Below are positions 24,025 to 36,454 of a stretch of DNA of 64,000 nucleotides, piece after piece. The notes under the pieces were generated by a model. The model worked only from the letters and a program-made list of their open reading frames with translations. It had not been told where the DNA came from and made no database searches. Source of the DNA: Hymenopus coronatus (Eukaryota > Arthropoda > Insecta > Mantodea > Hymenopodidae); assembly GCA_030762935.1 (NCBI GenBank), contig CM060890.1, positions 63,552,765-63,616,764 on the forward strand. The letters are read 5' to 3'. Position 1 is the stretch's first letter. Every line of letters begins with the position of its first letter. The position numbers and the translations under genes are program-made.

Positions 24025-24885
24025 TGTAATGTTTCTAGTATGTCTCCACATACAATGTTTTGGGTAATACTTATAGTATGCTAGCCAAAAAATTTGATAC
24101 CCGAATTTCCCCGGAAATATATGTTTTCAGGGCCCCTGAATACAAAAGTAGACAAAGATCGGTGTGGACAGCACAACTCAAAAACGTCAAGTCCGTTAAG
24201 CCAAATTTGCTATTTGAGTTCAACACCTTCCAAGGATTGCTACACGAAGATTTTCAGTTGAATTTCACCCCTACCCAAACTACCCTTTACATGGAAATTT
24301 TTTTGAACATTTCAATATTCTACAAAAAAAAGCTTTAACGATTTTGATTAAAATTGTGTATATTAAAGATATTTAATGACAAATAAAACACATCCTGAAT
24401 TTATTGGGAATAGCCCCTAAAGTCTTCTTGGTTCTGAATGACTTTTGTATAACTGGTAAACATAAGAGATAGAAACAAATTACTGCATATAATTGTAGAT
24501 ATCTTTCAAACATACAATTTATAGCACATACGCTGTTTTTGTTGATGTATTTCCGAAATATTCTCTGTTAGCCGTCTAAATTTTCTTAAATGGGAAGTGT
24601 TTATGTGTATCACGTCTTTTAGGTTTTATTCCTAGCTGGCATTGGAAAGAGAACCGAATTTCATTAGCAATTGTTTTGCAACAGCTTAAAAAATATTTGA
24701 CTGTCGCTTTAACCTTGTGTATTCCCTTTATTGCCTCCAATTTACAAAGAAGCAAGTTTTAAGACCATTTCTACTAATATTTATCTCGATTAGCATGATG
24801 TAGATAAAAGAACAATCTATTGTAGGAATAGTCTGTTTAGAGAAAATATTGAAAAAGTCATGGAACACTTCAGATTTTTACTGCA
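24025..24885 (+). repeat. F1 repeat copy
   Basis: Forward F1 with a damaged 5' terminal block (AAAAAATTTGATACCCGAAT is recognisable), then CCAAGGATTGCTACACGAAG, AACTACCCTTTACATGGAAA, GGTAAACATAAGAGATAGA and AGTCATGGAACACTTCAGAT at the 3' end. Confidence 0.8.
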
Positions 24886-25324
24886 GGGAAGAAGGGATAA
24901 AGAACTCATGATTGCTTTTTCATGAAACACAGCACGAACGTATGGATTTTCGCAAAATTTCTATTATTCAAAATATATTTCAAAATCTCTTCAGTTCTCG
25001 TCTGAGTGTGAATGATTATGGATGAATACAAATAGATTCTTCAATTTCTGAAACACGCGTGACATTACGAGGCACTGAAATATTTGTAGTTGTTATGGTA
25101 GCCGAAAGGGTTGAAAAAATCTATTTTGGCTACGTTTGGGAATAATTTTTAGGAATATGTGAGTATATAATCAAGTAGTTACTGACGATAAATACCGATT
25201 TAAGGGTATTTGTACTTCAAAATATTTGGTTATACTTGGAAGCATTACCTAAAATAATATTTAACAAGAACCATAAAGAATATCAAAATCTAAGTTAACA
25301 GACATAAAAAATGGAAATAACGTT

Positions 25325-25592
25325 TTATTTATGGGCGCTCTTTAACTGCTGTGGTTCTCAGCGTCCCATTCTAAATTGGGCGTGAAAGACCGCTTAGTTT
25401 TGCTCAGAGGCCTATCAGGCTTGAGTTCTTTTACGTGCGGTATATATACGACACAGGACCCACGGCTTTACTGCCCTTCCGAAGGAAGCCATGCTAAGGA
25501 TTTTCACGCCCGAGAAAATCCATCGTCTTCCGCCGGGTTTGAACCCGCGGTATATGAAGTTAACATGGTAACCATTACACCACGGAGGGTGA
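25325..25592 (-). repeat. S2 SINE, antisense, with probable target duplication
   Basis: A complete S2 from TTTATTTATGGGCGCTCTTT to CCACCACGGAGGG read in antisense. AACGTTTT before it and ACGTTTA after it could be the target-site duplication. Open frames on both strands here are SINE read-throughs. Confidence 0.88.
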
Positions 25593-26162
25593 CGTTTACA
25601 GACATGTCAAGTGCTTTCATGATATTGGATTTTCTGAATTGCAGTATTCTAATTAATATATTTAGATTTTGTGAAGAATTTGATATTAAATAAATACTAC
25701 AACTATAAGTAAGCGCATTATCATTTTCAGAAACAATTTTTATTAAAATATACATACAATAGACTTTAATCAAATTTATAAATGACATTAAGAAAGTCAG
25801 CATCAACATATATACTTAATACACTTTGCTTGCTTTAACAAATTATGATCTGAGAGACCATAATGTATTTGTAGCAAGTCAAATGTTTATATAGTTTATT
25901 TTAGTGATTAAAATAAAACACTATTAACTTACATCTATGAACTTGCTACCAGTTGAAGAAAATTATGAGTCTATACTTAATGAAAAAGGTCAAGAGTTTA
26001 AGTTTAAAAAAATACTTAAAATAGAATATCAATTTATGTATAAAATACACAATTATTAGAATGATACAATTAAACCCTAAAAACAATTCACTGAACAGGA
26101 AAATTAAAGTTTAGTATAGTTATTATTCCTGCTAAGATTGATTTTATTAATGTCTTACAAAT

Positions 26163-28460
26163 GAGGGGGTGGCTGGAAAAAGGAAACATAAGCTTATGTT
26201 CCCTTCTTCCACCCATCAGTTTAAATAAACCTCCATTTTGTTTTCTATTATCTGTGCAATTTTTGTTTCAAAATTTTAGCACCAGGAGTCAGGAGTACAA
26301 TATTACTTATAGTAAGTGATGAGAAATGTGTCCTGTATTGTTGTGTTTTAGTTGTGTTGTAACAAAAACCTGTTGAGTACTCAAATACTTCATTCAATTT
26401 TTATGAGCAATGCAATTAATATATTATACGTATGTATCAAAGCAATAAATACTGCTGCACAGTGTTCAATGAGAATATTATGTAATGCACTTTTCATTTA
26501 CTTAAAATATTTAATTCATAAGATTTGAACATGGATGAAGACTCAAATGAATCATCATTTTCTGTGCAGACTGGTGGAGGAAAGGCTATTACAAGTATGA
26601 GTGGAATTAAGGAAAAGAGGAAAGAGCAAAAAACACAGGTAGGCAGTATATCACTGCTTCTATAAAACAGAAGCTTAAATATCAACCTGTAAGAGTATGT
26701 TGCATGGAAAAATGTTATAGTAATGAAACGTTTACGGGAGAATGCCAAGAAGAGCTATTTGATCGTTTTTGGTTTAGTGGTTCTAAAGAAATTCAAAATT
26801 CATCACTTTCCAGCATTATGACTTACATACAATATATCAAAATCCATTGCTGTAGAAACTAAGATAGTTCGGTCTCACATTTGGTGATACAGAGTAACTG
26901 TAAGTGGGGTCCAGCACAGGGTGTGCCAAAAATTCCTTCTTAACTTGTTTAAGATCAGCAAAAACAGAGTATACTCTATTAAAAACAAAATCATACAGAA
27001 TGATACTTTTGAAGAAAAGCACGGCATACACAGTAACAGACCATTGAAGTTAGAGCTTAGCATGTAAGAAATGATGTAGTGTCATCTGCATTCAGTTCCT
27101 AACATTACTTCCAGATTAAAATTAACTAAAATTACTTTGATGGTCCGGATTTTAATGTAAAAGCATTCTATGAGATGTTTAAGAAATATTTTAAGCAAGA
27201 CACAGGAAAATCTGACCATGAAACACGGTACCTACTTTAAATATTTCGATTTGCATTCAGAAAGCACAAAACTGACGTATGTGATTTGTATAGTAATCGT
27301 GAAACCTAACTTCGGAGCAATCCTAATGACATTTGCAAAACTGACTACTTAGTTCACAAAAGAAAAGTAGAAAATATTTTGAAATAAAAAGGGGATTCCT
27401 CAACAAAGGCAAAGACATTCAGTCCTTCATGGTTACTGAATTTGATTATGCACAGAATTTGTCAATACCAAACCTGAATGTTACAAGCATTTTACGAAAG
27501 GCTGTTATGGATGTATATTTTTAATGTTCATTTCCAAAATACTAATACATCATTCATTAATAGTTTTTTGAAAGCACAACCAAAAAATATTCTAATTCTG
27601 TTATATCCTTTGTTAGTGTTTGCTTCCTGAAGGAATTGTTCAAGTATGAAAATGTGACAGATTTATTTTTGTATTTGATGGCCCCGGTGACCAAAATAAA
27701 AATAAACTGATGACTGCATTCTGCTCTTATTTCTCACGTGTGAACAATGTTACCATTCGACATCTCTTTTTAGTACGTGGACACAATTTTTTCCAGTGTG
27801 ACACAAATTTTGATTCAGTTAAGTCTACTATCAAGAAGAAAAGTATCATCACTCAATCGTTTTGTATCGAACGCATATGATGTAGATATCATTAAAGACT
27901 GAAATAGTCTTTTGATACATATTTTCTGCAAACATCCGTTTCTGAAGAACCTCCTTTTAAAATTCAAAATTATGTAATTAAAATACAACCAGATGAGTCA
28001 TTGCTAACATCCCAATCATATTAACCATGTTACAGTCCTTATAAATACTTACAGATATTTACCATGGTTACATTAAAAAACGTCCAAGTGAACAATATTA
28101 GAGATTTATATCCATTTGTTGATGAGGAAAATCAAGACTAGATCGAACATTTCCTTCAAGAACCAACTTACCTATTTTGAATATAGACGGAAGTGGAGGC
28201 TGTGTTTGATATTGATGATGATAACATGTAATCTAATGACCCTAAGCTGCTTTATACAGAGCTCAAATCAAACTTATGTGTTTTATTGTTTTTTGTTTTT
28301 TTTGCCTTATGTGTGTATTAATATTATTTTCCAGTGTAATTTTGTGAAGAGTGATCTTGTGATCATATATGTTTATCTCTCTACAAAACATACAAACTTT
28401 CTAACTTTATATCTCAAAATATTATTTCTACTTATGTTCCCTTTTCCCAGCCACCGCCTC
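26163..28460 (+). mobile_element. Sola-like DNA transposon, complete ends, dead
   Basis: A 2298-bp element with terminal inverted repeats of about 30 bp: GAGGGGGTGGCTGGAAAAAG at the left, and CTTTTCCCAGCCACCGCCTC at the right as its complement. It is flanked on both sides by AAAT (26159-26162 and 28461-28464), a 4-bp target-site duplication. The plus strand between them carries a badly broken transposase. The 4-bp duplication, GAG-type ends and transposase motifs fit the Sola superfamily; that assignment is inference. It sits antisense in the 43-kb Kdm1a intron. Confidence 0.85.
26531..28030 (+). pseudogene. Sola-like transposase pseudogene
   Basis: Starting at ATG 26531 (MDEDSNESSFSVQTGGGK), the frame can be followed with many frameshifts and stops. 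It passes a Cys-containing block (PVRVCCMEKCYSNETF, then ELFDRFWFSGS), then VCQKFFLNLFKISKNRVYS, KHGIHSNRPLKLE, FNVKAFYEMFKKYF, HKTDVCDLY, WMYIFNVHFQNTNTS, ENVTDLFLYFDGPGDQNKNK and HLFLVRGHNFFQCDTNFDSV. FDGPGDQNKN and VRGHNFFQCD correspond to the D-G-x-x-x-Q-N-K-N and G-H-x-F-x-x-C-D motifs of this insect-rich DDE transposase family. At least ten disabling changes are apparent, so it is not functional. The flanking terminal repeats show it belongs to the element rather than to a host gene. Confidence 0.8.
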
Positions 28461-28464
28461 AAAT

Positions 28465-29105
28465 GTGACCAAATAATGTCTATTTCAGTATATGATTTTT
28501 TATATTTAGCAATTGAGCTCTATGATTCTTTACATCAGTCTGCTCCAATTCTAGTTGGCTGAATGCTAAGCGGTACCTTGCGTTCAACAACAGATATCGG
28601 AGGCCATCCGGAAGGGGAGAGCGATATCCAACACATCACTGGACATAGCTGCCCTAATTTCCCACCACTTCATTCCAACACTTCATTCAGTACCAACGAC
28701 AGCTGTCCTCCTCAATGCTGAGCTTTACTGCAGGGCAGTCATACTCTTGTATGTGAGTAATCTGCTGCTCTTTGGAACGCAACCAAGCTCAAACAGCCTG
28801 CTGTACATACTTATATTACTGCAATATGTAATATATATGCTCACTTTGGCGAAATGAACACTGAAAAATCCCATTAGTAAATATGCCTCTATCAAGAAAA
28901 GTCAAACAACAATTTGGTGGAAAAAGCTGTGAATTCTCATGAGACAAGGCTTCGTGGGAGTAATTTTGTGGGAGATGTACTTGGTAATACTTTACTGCAT
29001 CCTTGTAATCACAATAACGGAAGAAAGCATATAATTATATGAAAACAGTTGTATTTCTCTTTCGTCTCGTATAGCATGTAGGATGCCAAAAATTGTATTT
29101 ATTTC
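28465..29105. other. Intronic sequence, nothing recognised
   Basis: The region following the Sola-like element shows no coding or repeat signal. The stretch 28570-28800 is less AT-rich than its surroundings but matches nothing I know. Confidence 0.4.
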
Positions 29106-29109
29106 AACC

Positions 29110-30445
29110 ACCGAAGAGAGAGAGAGAGAGAACAGAACAGCATAACTCAATATCGAAAAATTAGTTTACATATCTACCAAACTTGATTAACCTTTACATG
29201 GATAAAAAATATCTATTAAAATATATAATTAAAGTATTTATCCAGAAATAAAATTTATATCTTCGATCTTCTGGGAATATCCTCCGAAGTTCTCTTCGTT
29301 CTATACATTTTAAAGAAACTGGTGAACCGTAAGGGATAGACACTTACAACCAAAAATAGTGATCTCAAAACAACCAACTTAAGAAAAGACATTATTTGTG
29401 ACATTAACCGTTTCCGAGATATTTGTTGTTACTGGCTTTAATTTTTAAGTACATAGTGCAGTTTACAACTACAAATCGCATTTTTTTTCTGTTCATGCAA
29501 AGACAACGGAGTTTAGAACTCATAGCAACTTGCTGTAACGCTCAACCTTACTCAATTCCCTTACCCCACTTGTACCTAAAAGGGAATTAAAGGCATCTTG
29601 TACACTTATAAGATATTAAAACATTTGAAGCTTTCCCGGCGTTTATTAATAATAATTAATAATAATGGTTTCTCGGACTAACAGCCAAGTGAGGATTGGG
29701 TACTGTTGCCAAACTGTAGTATCCAAATGGTAACGTACGATCATTTAGGTGTGTATGCGATGTACGATCTTAACATGTACTACGCACGATAATTATAACC
29801 CTAAAGAGTAATAATATGCTTTGATAAGAATCCAAGGTATGCCTTCTTGGTTTATTTTCATACGTAATTACAACAAAGTTTATACAGATGTGATGATGTG
29901 ATTTTTCGCTGGATAGCATTGCGCCCGATGTTGCAACTGCTTGCATAGTATAGTTAAAACATGCAAAACAGAATGAAGTATATATATTACAACATAAAAC
30001 GTGTAGAATAATGTGCATAGTCTTGATAGAACACTTGTTAGCCTAATTTATTAAATATTATTTATGTAACAGCGGTCCAGAAAAATAATACCAAGTTCTT
30101 AAAAAAAGCTTTATGCAGTTTGAAAACCTGCCTATAAATGACGCAAGTTATTAGAAACATTCATTTTCAGATTATTTAACGATACAGTTTATCGATAATT
30201 TTAAGTTCCATGTACTAATCCTTGGAATGGAAAATGTTGGCATCACTGGTTTGCGTAACTGCCCAAGCTTTCAGAGACAACTCGGTCTTACCCAAACCTC
30301 ACCTGGCTGTTAGCTTGGGAAACTATCATTAACCTATAAGATAATAATTATTTTGTAGCAAAACCATTTCTGGAACTGTTTATCTCGATCAATGTAAAAC
30401 AAACACAAGTATGCGCCTTTGTAAGAAAAATGTGTTGAAGAATTG
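29110..30445 (+). repeat. F1 repeat copy split by a small inverted-repeat element
   Basis: Forward F1 from the microsatellite site, here a short (GA)n at 29117-29131, followed by AACAGCATAACTCAATATCG. It continues to the GGGAATTAAAGG stretch near 29594, then after an insertion at about 29664-30328 to AAACCATTTCTGGAACTGTT and TATCTCGATCAATGTAAAAC near 30400. Confidence 0.65.
29664..30328. mobile_element. Candidate MITE with 35-40 bp inverted ends, inside F1
   Basis: The left end GTTTCTCGGACTAACAGCCA with AGTGAGGATTGGGTA is mirrored at the right by TACCCAAACCTCACCTGGCT and GTTAGCTTGGGAAAC, complemented. It is about 665 bp, AT-rich and has no transposase. F1 sequence is interrupted here and resumes beyond 30335, so it inserted into F1. 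The target duplication is unclear; TAATAATAATT lies on both sides. Confidence 0.6.
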
Positions 30446-30615
30446 GCACTGAAATTCATGTGAATGTATTTCAATCATTTGCACTATTTCAGTTGTACAT
30501 TCATGTTACAAAGTTAACTAAACGAGCGCTAATTCAAGGAAGACTCTATCTACACAACCATTTAGTTAACACAATAGATATCAAAAACTGTTCAGAAAAT
30601 AGACTTGTTTATTGA

Positions 30616-30765
30616 CAGAACGATTTATGTGACGATAGCTTTGCTCTTGCCTCTGTAATAAATAGTTCAGTTGAGCGCACATTTTCACTACGACGAACCA
30701 TAGTCAAGAGGAAAATTTGTTCATCAATGACCTCTTTTGATATGTTAAACACAATCATGGAATAA
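30616..30765 (+). pseudogene. hAT transposase C-terminal fragment
   Basis: An open stretch of about 49 residues ends at TAA 30763-30765 and contains ALASVINSSVERTFSLRRTI, VKRKICSSMTSFDMLNTIM. The pattern S-S-V-E-R-x-F-S followed by R-S-S-M-T and a hydrophobic LN-x-x-M is the C-terminal dimerisation segment of hAT-superfamily transposases. A stop at 30613 precedes it, and nothing upstream was recognisable as the catalytic core. It is a short relic. Confidence 0.65.
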
Positions 30766-30769
30766 AAGT

Positions 30770-33470
30770 GTTACAAATCTTATGACATACTTTCAAGCTA
30801 AGGAATTCTCAAGCAGTTGGCTTCAAGTTAGCTACACTTAAACAATCATCAACCCATAGAGTGCACACAACAGCGATAATAAAAAAAAAAAAACGACGCC
30901 TGGTAAAAGGCGGTCTCGTGATTAATTACATTTGCACACGCCAACAGACTGAATAAAGATGAAGGGGAAGCTGTTCGTTATTTATATCATAGCGTTAAGT
31001 CCGGTAACACTTCAGTCTAATCCTTATTTATTATTAGCTTGCCCCGTTGATATATCCGCCAGCGCACAATTTCCTTGCCCTATCCGCTGACTGGGTAAGT
31101 ACACCTTTGAATGGTGATGTTCAAACCCTATCCAGTACAAGCCGATATGAACTATGATAGACGATGTGCTTTCGTCACCAGGCAGGTTTAAAACGGAGGA
31201 TCTTCCAATATGTAGTTTTTGCTAAAATTAAAGCATATTGATTCATGCGGCTATGAAACTGTAAATATGAAAATTCTCTTCGAATATATTAATGTAAATA
31301 TTCGTGTTAGATGAGAAAATATTTTTGTCGATAACCGCCTATTCCACCAAGGCAGCTAATCAGAGGATATTCTAAGACTTGAAGCTTTCACATTCATTAC
31401 GGCTTCACGGGTGATCAGCCGTGTCAGGTATATAAAATCCAAGCTTTCGACCATTGCACACTCCATGGTCTTCATCAGGGACAGCATGATAATTGCTGAA
31501 TCAGAGGATAATTGTCACGTGGCAATTAAGAGATACGGGGCAAAGTTGATGCAAGAGAGCCTCTTAGTCCTAGCATTAATGCTTAAAAATTCCTTTACTT
31601 TTCCATGATTTTAATTTCTTTGTTGTTTTTATTTCACTGTTTTGTTCAATTCAAATGTCTTTTAACGTTGCTTTAGGAGGAGATGGGCTTTTGAAAATAG
31701 GCCGGAACGTCAAATTTCCATAATATGGCTGCGCATAATGTAAAAACTCTCCACACTCTCGAGTTTCTTCCAGTGTTACGCTGTAAGACACTAAATGATT
31801 CTAGAAGCCTCTCTCTCACTGTCAAAATATGAGGCCTGTTAATACAAAACGACTCTTGCTCGCTGACACAACAAGCAACCCTAAGCGCAACAAACAGTTC
31901 TCCTTTGTCTATTCTATGCATACAAAACATGATTTCTATTCAACACAGGTAGACCGACCATTCGTATTTAAATGTGTGCCTGTCTCCACTTTAAGCAAAC
32001 ATCAACAATGTAGGTATTGTTGCATAACTTGGACAACTGAGGTTTGATGACTGTATTTAATTTATTAAAATTAGCGCATAGAACAAAATTCATTTATCCT
32101 GTTTTCTCCAAAACATCATAGCTCTAAAACCGGACCACTTCCCCCTGTCACTGAGCAATAACCATTAGCAAACAAAAGGCGACCCTCTACTAGGGGCGAG
32201 AAGCAACGTAGTAAAATCTCTGTCTCCTGTAGACTTTGTAAGCAGTTGAATCTTGTGTTTCGTATTAGTACATATCCAAACCAGTCTACCGCACATGTTA
32301 AGGATCCAGTAAGTAGAAGACTTAGCAACTCCGAGGGTTGGTTTTCAGCCGCAATCCTAAACTTTAAAGTCACTATTTGGCAGAGGAGTGGGGCAGGATT
32401 ATCATATTCTGAAAAATACTGTACATGTTATACTTCCTACACCGCCAGAAAATAAGTATAGGAGAAACGGTGAGACAATTCAGAAATTAATTATGTATGT
32501 TCTTTTAAAAAATCTGAGATTAAATTTAAAATATTGTGCTTAATGCAGGTCTTACAAAAGTGTAGTATTGACTTTTGGAACTCTCACATTATATAACATT
32601 AATTTCGAATGAAGGAGACCTCATAGCCTCCTGACCCAATGCACTCATTAAGGTGATACATATTGAAATTTGGCCACAAATTGTGAAAAGTTATCCTTTT
32701 ATTATAATAAAATAATATGAATTCTAAACTTTATAACAATATAGAGTTTATCCCATTTAGCGCACTTTAAATACTAATTAATTGAAAATATAATTGGGCA
32801 AGCAAATGCTTAATAGCCACGCCCAACTTTAACCTTCTTATATAGCAAACTTCTAACATTTTTCCATACTTAAATTCCACGTGATGTAATAGTTTGCTAA
32901 TTTGTTTAACAAATGTATCCTGTCTCTAAAAAGCACGCTAAATAAAATGGTCATATATTTCTTCAGATTAATGCTCCAATTTTGAAAATAATAAATTTTT
33001 AAATTTTGACAAATCTACAGTTTCGATGGAGAAAACGAAAAGTATTACTAACGCAACTGCAATAAATGCAATATATGATTTTATACATACAAATTTAATC
33101 ATTAAATATAAAACTTACATTTTTAATGTCAATGTTTAAAAATAAATCACATTGCTATTTTTATCAGAACTTAAATTTAGAGAATAAAATATTTAAATAA
33201 CCATGCAAGCGAGAATTTTGAATTATAGCAAAAATATTACTATTACTGTTAAAATGTGTTACATGATGTAGATTTTCCAAATTTCAAGCAAAAAATCCAC
33301 CCCGCTACAAAAAAAAAAGAAAAAAAAATCACGTTCGAGACAAACATTTAATAGGAATGTGATTTTTTCCAAGAATGCGAACAAAGGGGTATAAAATGAC
33401 ACTAATTTCTCAGCTGAAAAGTGAAATTACTGATAACTACTTGTAAAGTTATCCTGCGTTGCGAGGGGTT
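30770..33470. other. Intronic sequence, no confident feature
   Basis: Very AT-rich at 32480-33350. At about 31445-31500 the complement reads CCTGATGAAGACCATGGAGT, a type of motif often seen at retroelement ends. Open frames at 31673-32455 on both strands show no domain. Confidence 0.4.
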
Positions 33471-33479
33471 CCAGATTTT

Positions 33480-33565
33480 ATTCTCGGCTGGAGGTGGTAA
33501 TTTTGTCTAGTCAAGAATATTCCCTGTCCTTCCAGAGTCTGGAAGCATGAATGAGAGTGTGTGAT
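33480..33565 (+). repeat. S6 SINE body fragment
   Basis: CCAGAGTCTGGAAGCATGAA with TGAGAGTGTG matches the S6 body at 23110-23160 (inverted). No tRNA-like head remains. Confidence 0.45.
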
Positions 33566-33654
33566 CTAGCGAAGGTGGGGAATCTGATACGTTACATTCC
33601 ATTACTTTTTCAAACCACTATCGTTTATTTTGATATAACGTTTATACACTAACA

Positions 33655-34600
33655 GTTTCATTATAATCAAAATAAACCTTTGCAGAAATATTTTCATTAC
33701 ACATTACTTTGAAAGCACAAAGCAAATAGAGGATACTGAAGTAATAGTCACATGCTGGCTTAGAAAATTCATAAAATTTCCATAACAATGCCATAAACAG
33801 CTAAGTACTTGATGCACTTAAAAATGACAAAGAATTGAAAAATTCAAACCACTAAGCACCGATATCTCGATGCTTTTTTCTAATACTACAAAAGTTATTG
33901 GCAATAAATTTTGTTTTTAGGAGATATGCATTTGTTATGTATTAGGTATGTTTTTATCTATTCTTATGATTTACCAGAAATTCAAAATCATACAAAGTTT
34001 CTTCCGAATACTATTTCTCAAAAATATCAAGACATACATTATAATTATCACAAGTATCTTAAGCATACGGCAAAAAAATGTAAATGACGTTGCTATTTAT
34101 GGACGCTCTTTAACTGCTGTGGTTCTCAGCGTCCCATTCTATACTGGGCGTGAAAGACCGCTTAATTTTGCTCAGAGGCCTCTCTATCAGGCTTGAGGTT
34201 CTTTTACGTGCCGTAAATCTAAGACACGGGACCAACGGCTTTACTTCCCTTCTGAAGGAAGCCATGCTAAGGATTTTACGCCCGGAAAAATCCATCGTCC
34301 TCCGCCGGGTTTAAACCCGCGACCTTGGGTATATGAAGTCAGCATGGTAACACCATGGAGGGCGACATGCAGCAAGCATACGGCAAGAGCCAATTTTGGG
34401 AGCATACAACAATTTTCGAAAACTCTTTCATGTAAAGGATATTTTGAGGTCGAAAATCCTTTAGCTGCATCTCGGGAAAATATTATCGGAAATTGCGTTT
34501 TGCGGTTATGCATGTTCATGGATAACATACACATACCCACACAGACTATTTTATCTATACCCGGTGAAATATCGACGTCTAAGTTTTGGGTAGGATAATG
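33655..34600 (-). repeat. F1 repeat, diverged copy with SINE insertion
   Basis: A diverged reverse F1 (AGGAGATATGCATTTGTTAT; terminal piece CCGGTGAAATATCGACGTCT and GTTTTGGGTAGGATAATG at 34561-34600) split by an S2 SINE at about 34095-34366. Confidence 0.6.
34095..34367 (-). repeat. S2 SINE, antisense, complete
   Basis: From TATTTATGGACGCTCTTTAA through GGACCAACGGCTTTACTTCC to CCGCCGGGTTTAAACCCGCG and ACACCATGGAGGGCGAC. It is inserted in a diverged F1 copy. Confidence 0.88.
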
Positions 34601-34894
34601 AAGAAAAAATGGCATTTGTTGGTTTATATCCATTATATCCTGTTTCCTATGCAAACCATTTTTAACAGACTAATGTTGAGCTCTTAATACGAAAATGATG
34701 AAAGGAAATCAGCTACCAGTACAAATAATACTACTAATTGGTAAGGTTATAGTCAAGATAGACCAATTGGATGAATGAAATGATACTCCGAGCAACCGAT
34801 CCTTAGGCGTTCTTTCTTGACATTCGTCTGCTGAACACAAACGAAACCCGCGAGAGAAAAAAAACTTCCGATGTGTTACAGTGAAATGAATTTT

Positions 34895-34983
34895 TCTGTC
34901 CATTCTGCAACAAAATATTCTTACAAAACATATTCTTTGTTGCACTTCATGCTAATCTAGATAATAATTTACAGAAATGATTC

Positions 34984-35032
<49 letters not shown>

Positions 35033-35445
35033 GGCACAAGGAGAGTAAGAGAATATACTAGGCTAAATTTTCCCATTTGAGAAAATACGTAGTTAACTTT
35101 AACTTAAAAAAAAAAGTATGTGACACATGTGCTTTATGCTTTAACGAGACCTACATTTCCTTTTGGGTAGCAAGATATTGTGTGTATCTGTTTTAACAGA
35201 ACTTCAAGATTACATTTTGTGTGGTATTTCAATATAAATCGTTAGGCCATTCTTGAGAAAGTAAACGGTAGTTTGGGGTGACAGATTTTCTTGAAAATGT
35301 TCGTGTAGTATCCTTAGAAGATAGTGGACATATCTACCAGGTATGGCGTTTATCTGACTTTTCGTTTTAGAGCCATACTGTTAAAGAACAGACACACGTA
35401 CAAACGCTCATACACAAGGATCTTTTTTACAACATTAGTTGTTTT
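34895..35445 (-). repeat. F1 repeat copy with TA expansion, head-to-head with the next copy
   Basis: Reverse F1 landmarks (CTTCATGCTAATCTAGATAA, AGGCTAAATTTTCCCATTTG, GGTAGTTTGGGGTGACAG) up to ACACAAGGATCTTTTTTAC. It is truncated just beyond the microsatellite site, where the forward F1 copy at 35447 starts. A (TA)n array at 34987-35038 lies inside it. Confidence 0.8.
34987..35038. repeat. (TA)n microsatellite
   Basis: About 26 TA units inside an F1 copy. Confidence 0.96.
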
Positions 35446-35446
35446 T

Positions 35447-35603
35447 TTATTACTTTCTCTCCATGTACTATGTACATAGGGTATATAGAATGTATTGTAT
35501 TCCACCCAAAATTCGATACCCAGATTTCACCGGAAATACATGTTTCGGGTCCCCCCGAATCCAAAAAAGGCATTTTTGGAAAAAGGTCCGTGTAGTGTGG
35601 TGT

Positions 35604-35668
<65 letters not shown>

Positions 35669-36450
35669 ACAGCATAGCTCAAAAATGAAAAGACCGTTTA
35701 ATACCAAACTTGGTATTTAAGTTTAGTATCCTTCAAGGATTCGACACGAAGATTTTCAAGCAAATCCCCCCCACTCCAAACTACCCTTTCATGGAAAAAA
35801 AAATAGAAAATTTTGATTTTCTCAAAACTGGCTTTAACGTTTTGATTAAAGTCTCTTATATTTAACGATATTTACACGCCAAATAAAATAAATACCTTGA
35901 ATTTTCTGGGAATATCCTCTAAACACCTCTTTATTCTGGATGATTTTTATTGAATTTTGCATAACTAATTAACCGTAAGAGATAGACAAAAACTTACTAC
36001 ACAAAAATGTAGATCACTATAAAACACACAATTTATGTCATATACTTTTTTTCGTGGAGTTGATCGTTTTTTTTTTTCAGCTTTTAAAAAATAATACTAT
36101 TCTCATATAAGAATTTGTCAACTCCGGTCCATACAAACAAAGGAACTTCAGTCACATAGTAACCAGCTTTTGACTATCACTTTAACTCCCTTATTTCGCT
36201 TCTACTTACCAGGAAGGAAGTAATAAGACTTTCTGCTAATTTTTCTCAATTAGCATGAAGTAAATAGAAGCATAAGCTTTTTAACAAGAGAAATGATGCA
36301 GAGATGTGGAGAAAGTTATGTGAATGGAACACATCAGATTTTTTATTGAGGGAATCTCAAATCGTGTATCATCTGCCAAATCTCGGTTTAGATTTTTTCA
36401 GTGGAATACAATGCTCCCCTACTTACTATACATGGTAGAAAAAGTAAAAA
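35447..36450 (+). repeat. F1 repeat copy, full length (best reference copy)
   Basis: About 1.0 kb. The 5' end has ATTACTTTCTCTCCATGTAC and ATTGTATTCCACCCAAAATT. The 3' end has AATCTCGGTTTAGATTTTTT, GTGGAATACAATGC and ACATGGTAGAAAAAGTAAAA. The two ends are inverted repeats of about 60-70 bp, so the unit looks like a non-autonomous DNA element. A long (GT)n tract at 35605-35667 follows GGTCCGTGTAG. There is no open frame of interest. Superfamily is undetermined. Confidence 0.85.
35605..35667 (+). repeat. (GT)n microsatellite at the F1 fixed site
   Basis: About 31 GT units, preceded by GGTCCGTGTAG and followed by GACAGCATAGCTC, the invariant F1 flanks of this tract. Confidence 0.96.
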
Positions 36451-36454
36451 AGAA

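Noticed and set aside
35427..35720. Four frames with long HTHTHT or VCVCVC runs
   Set aside because: They are translations of the (GT)n microsatellite in F1.
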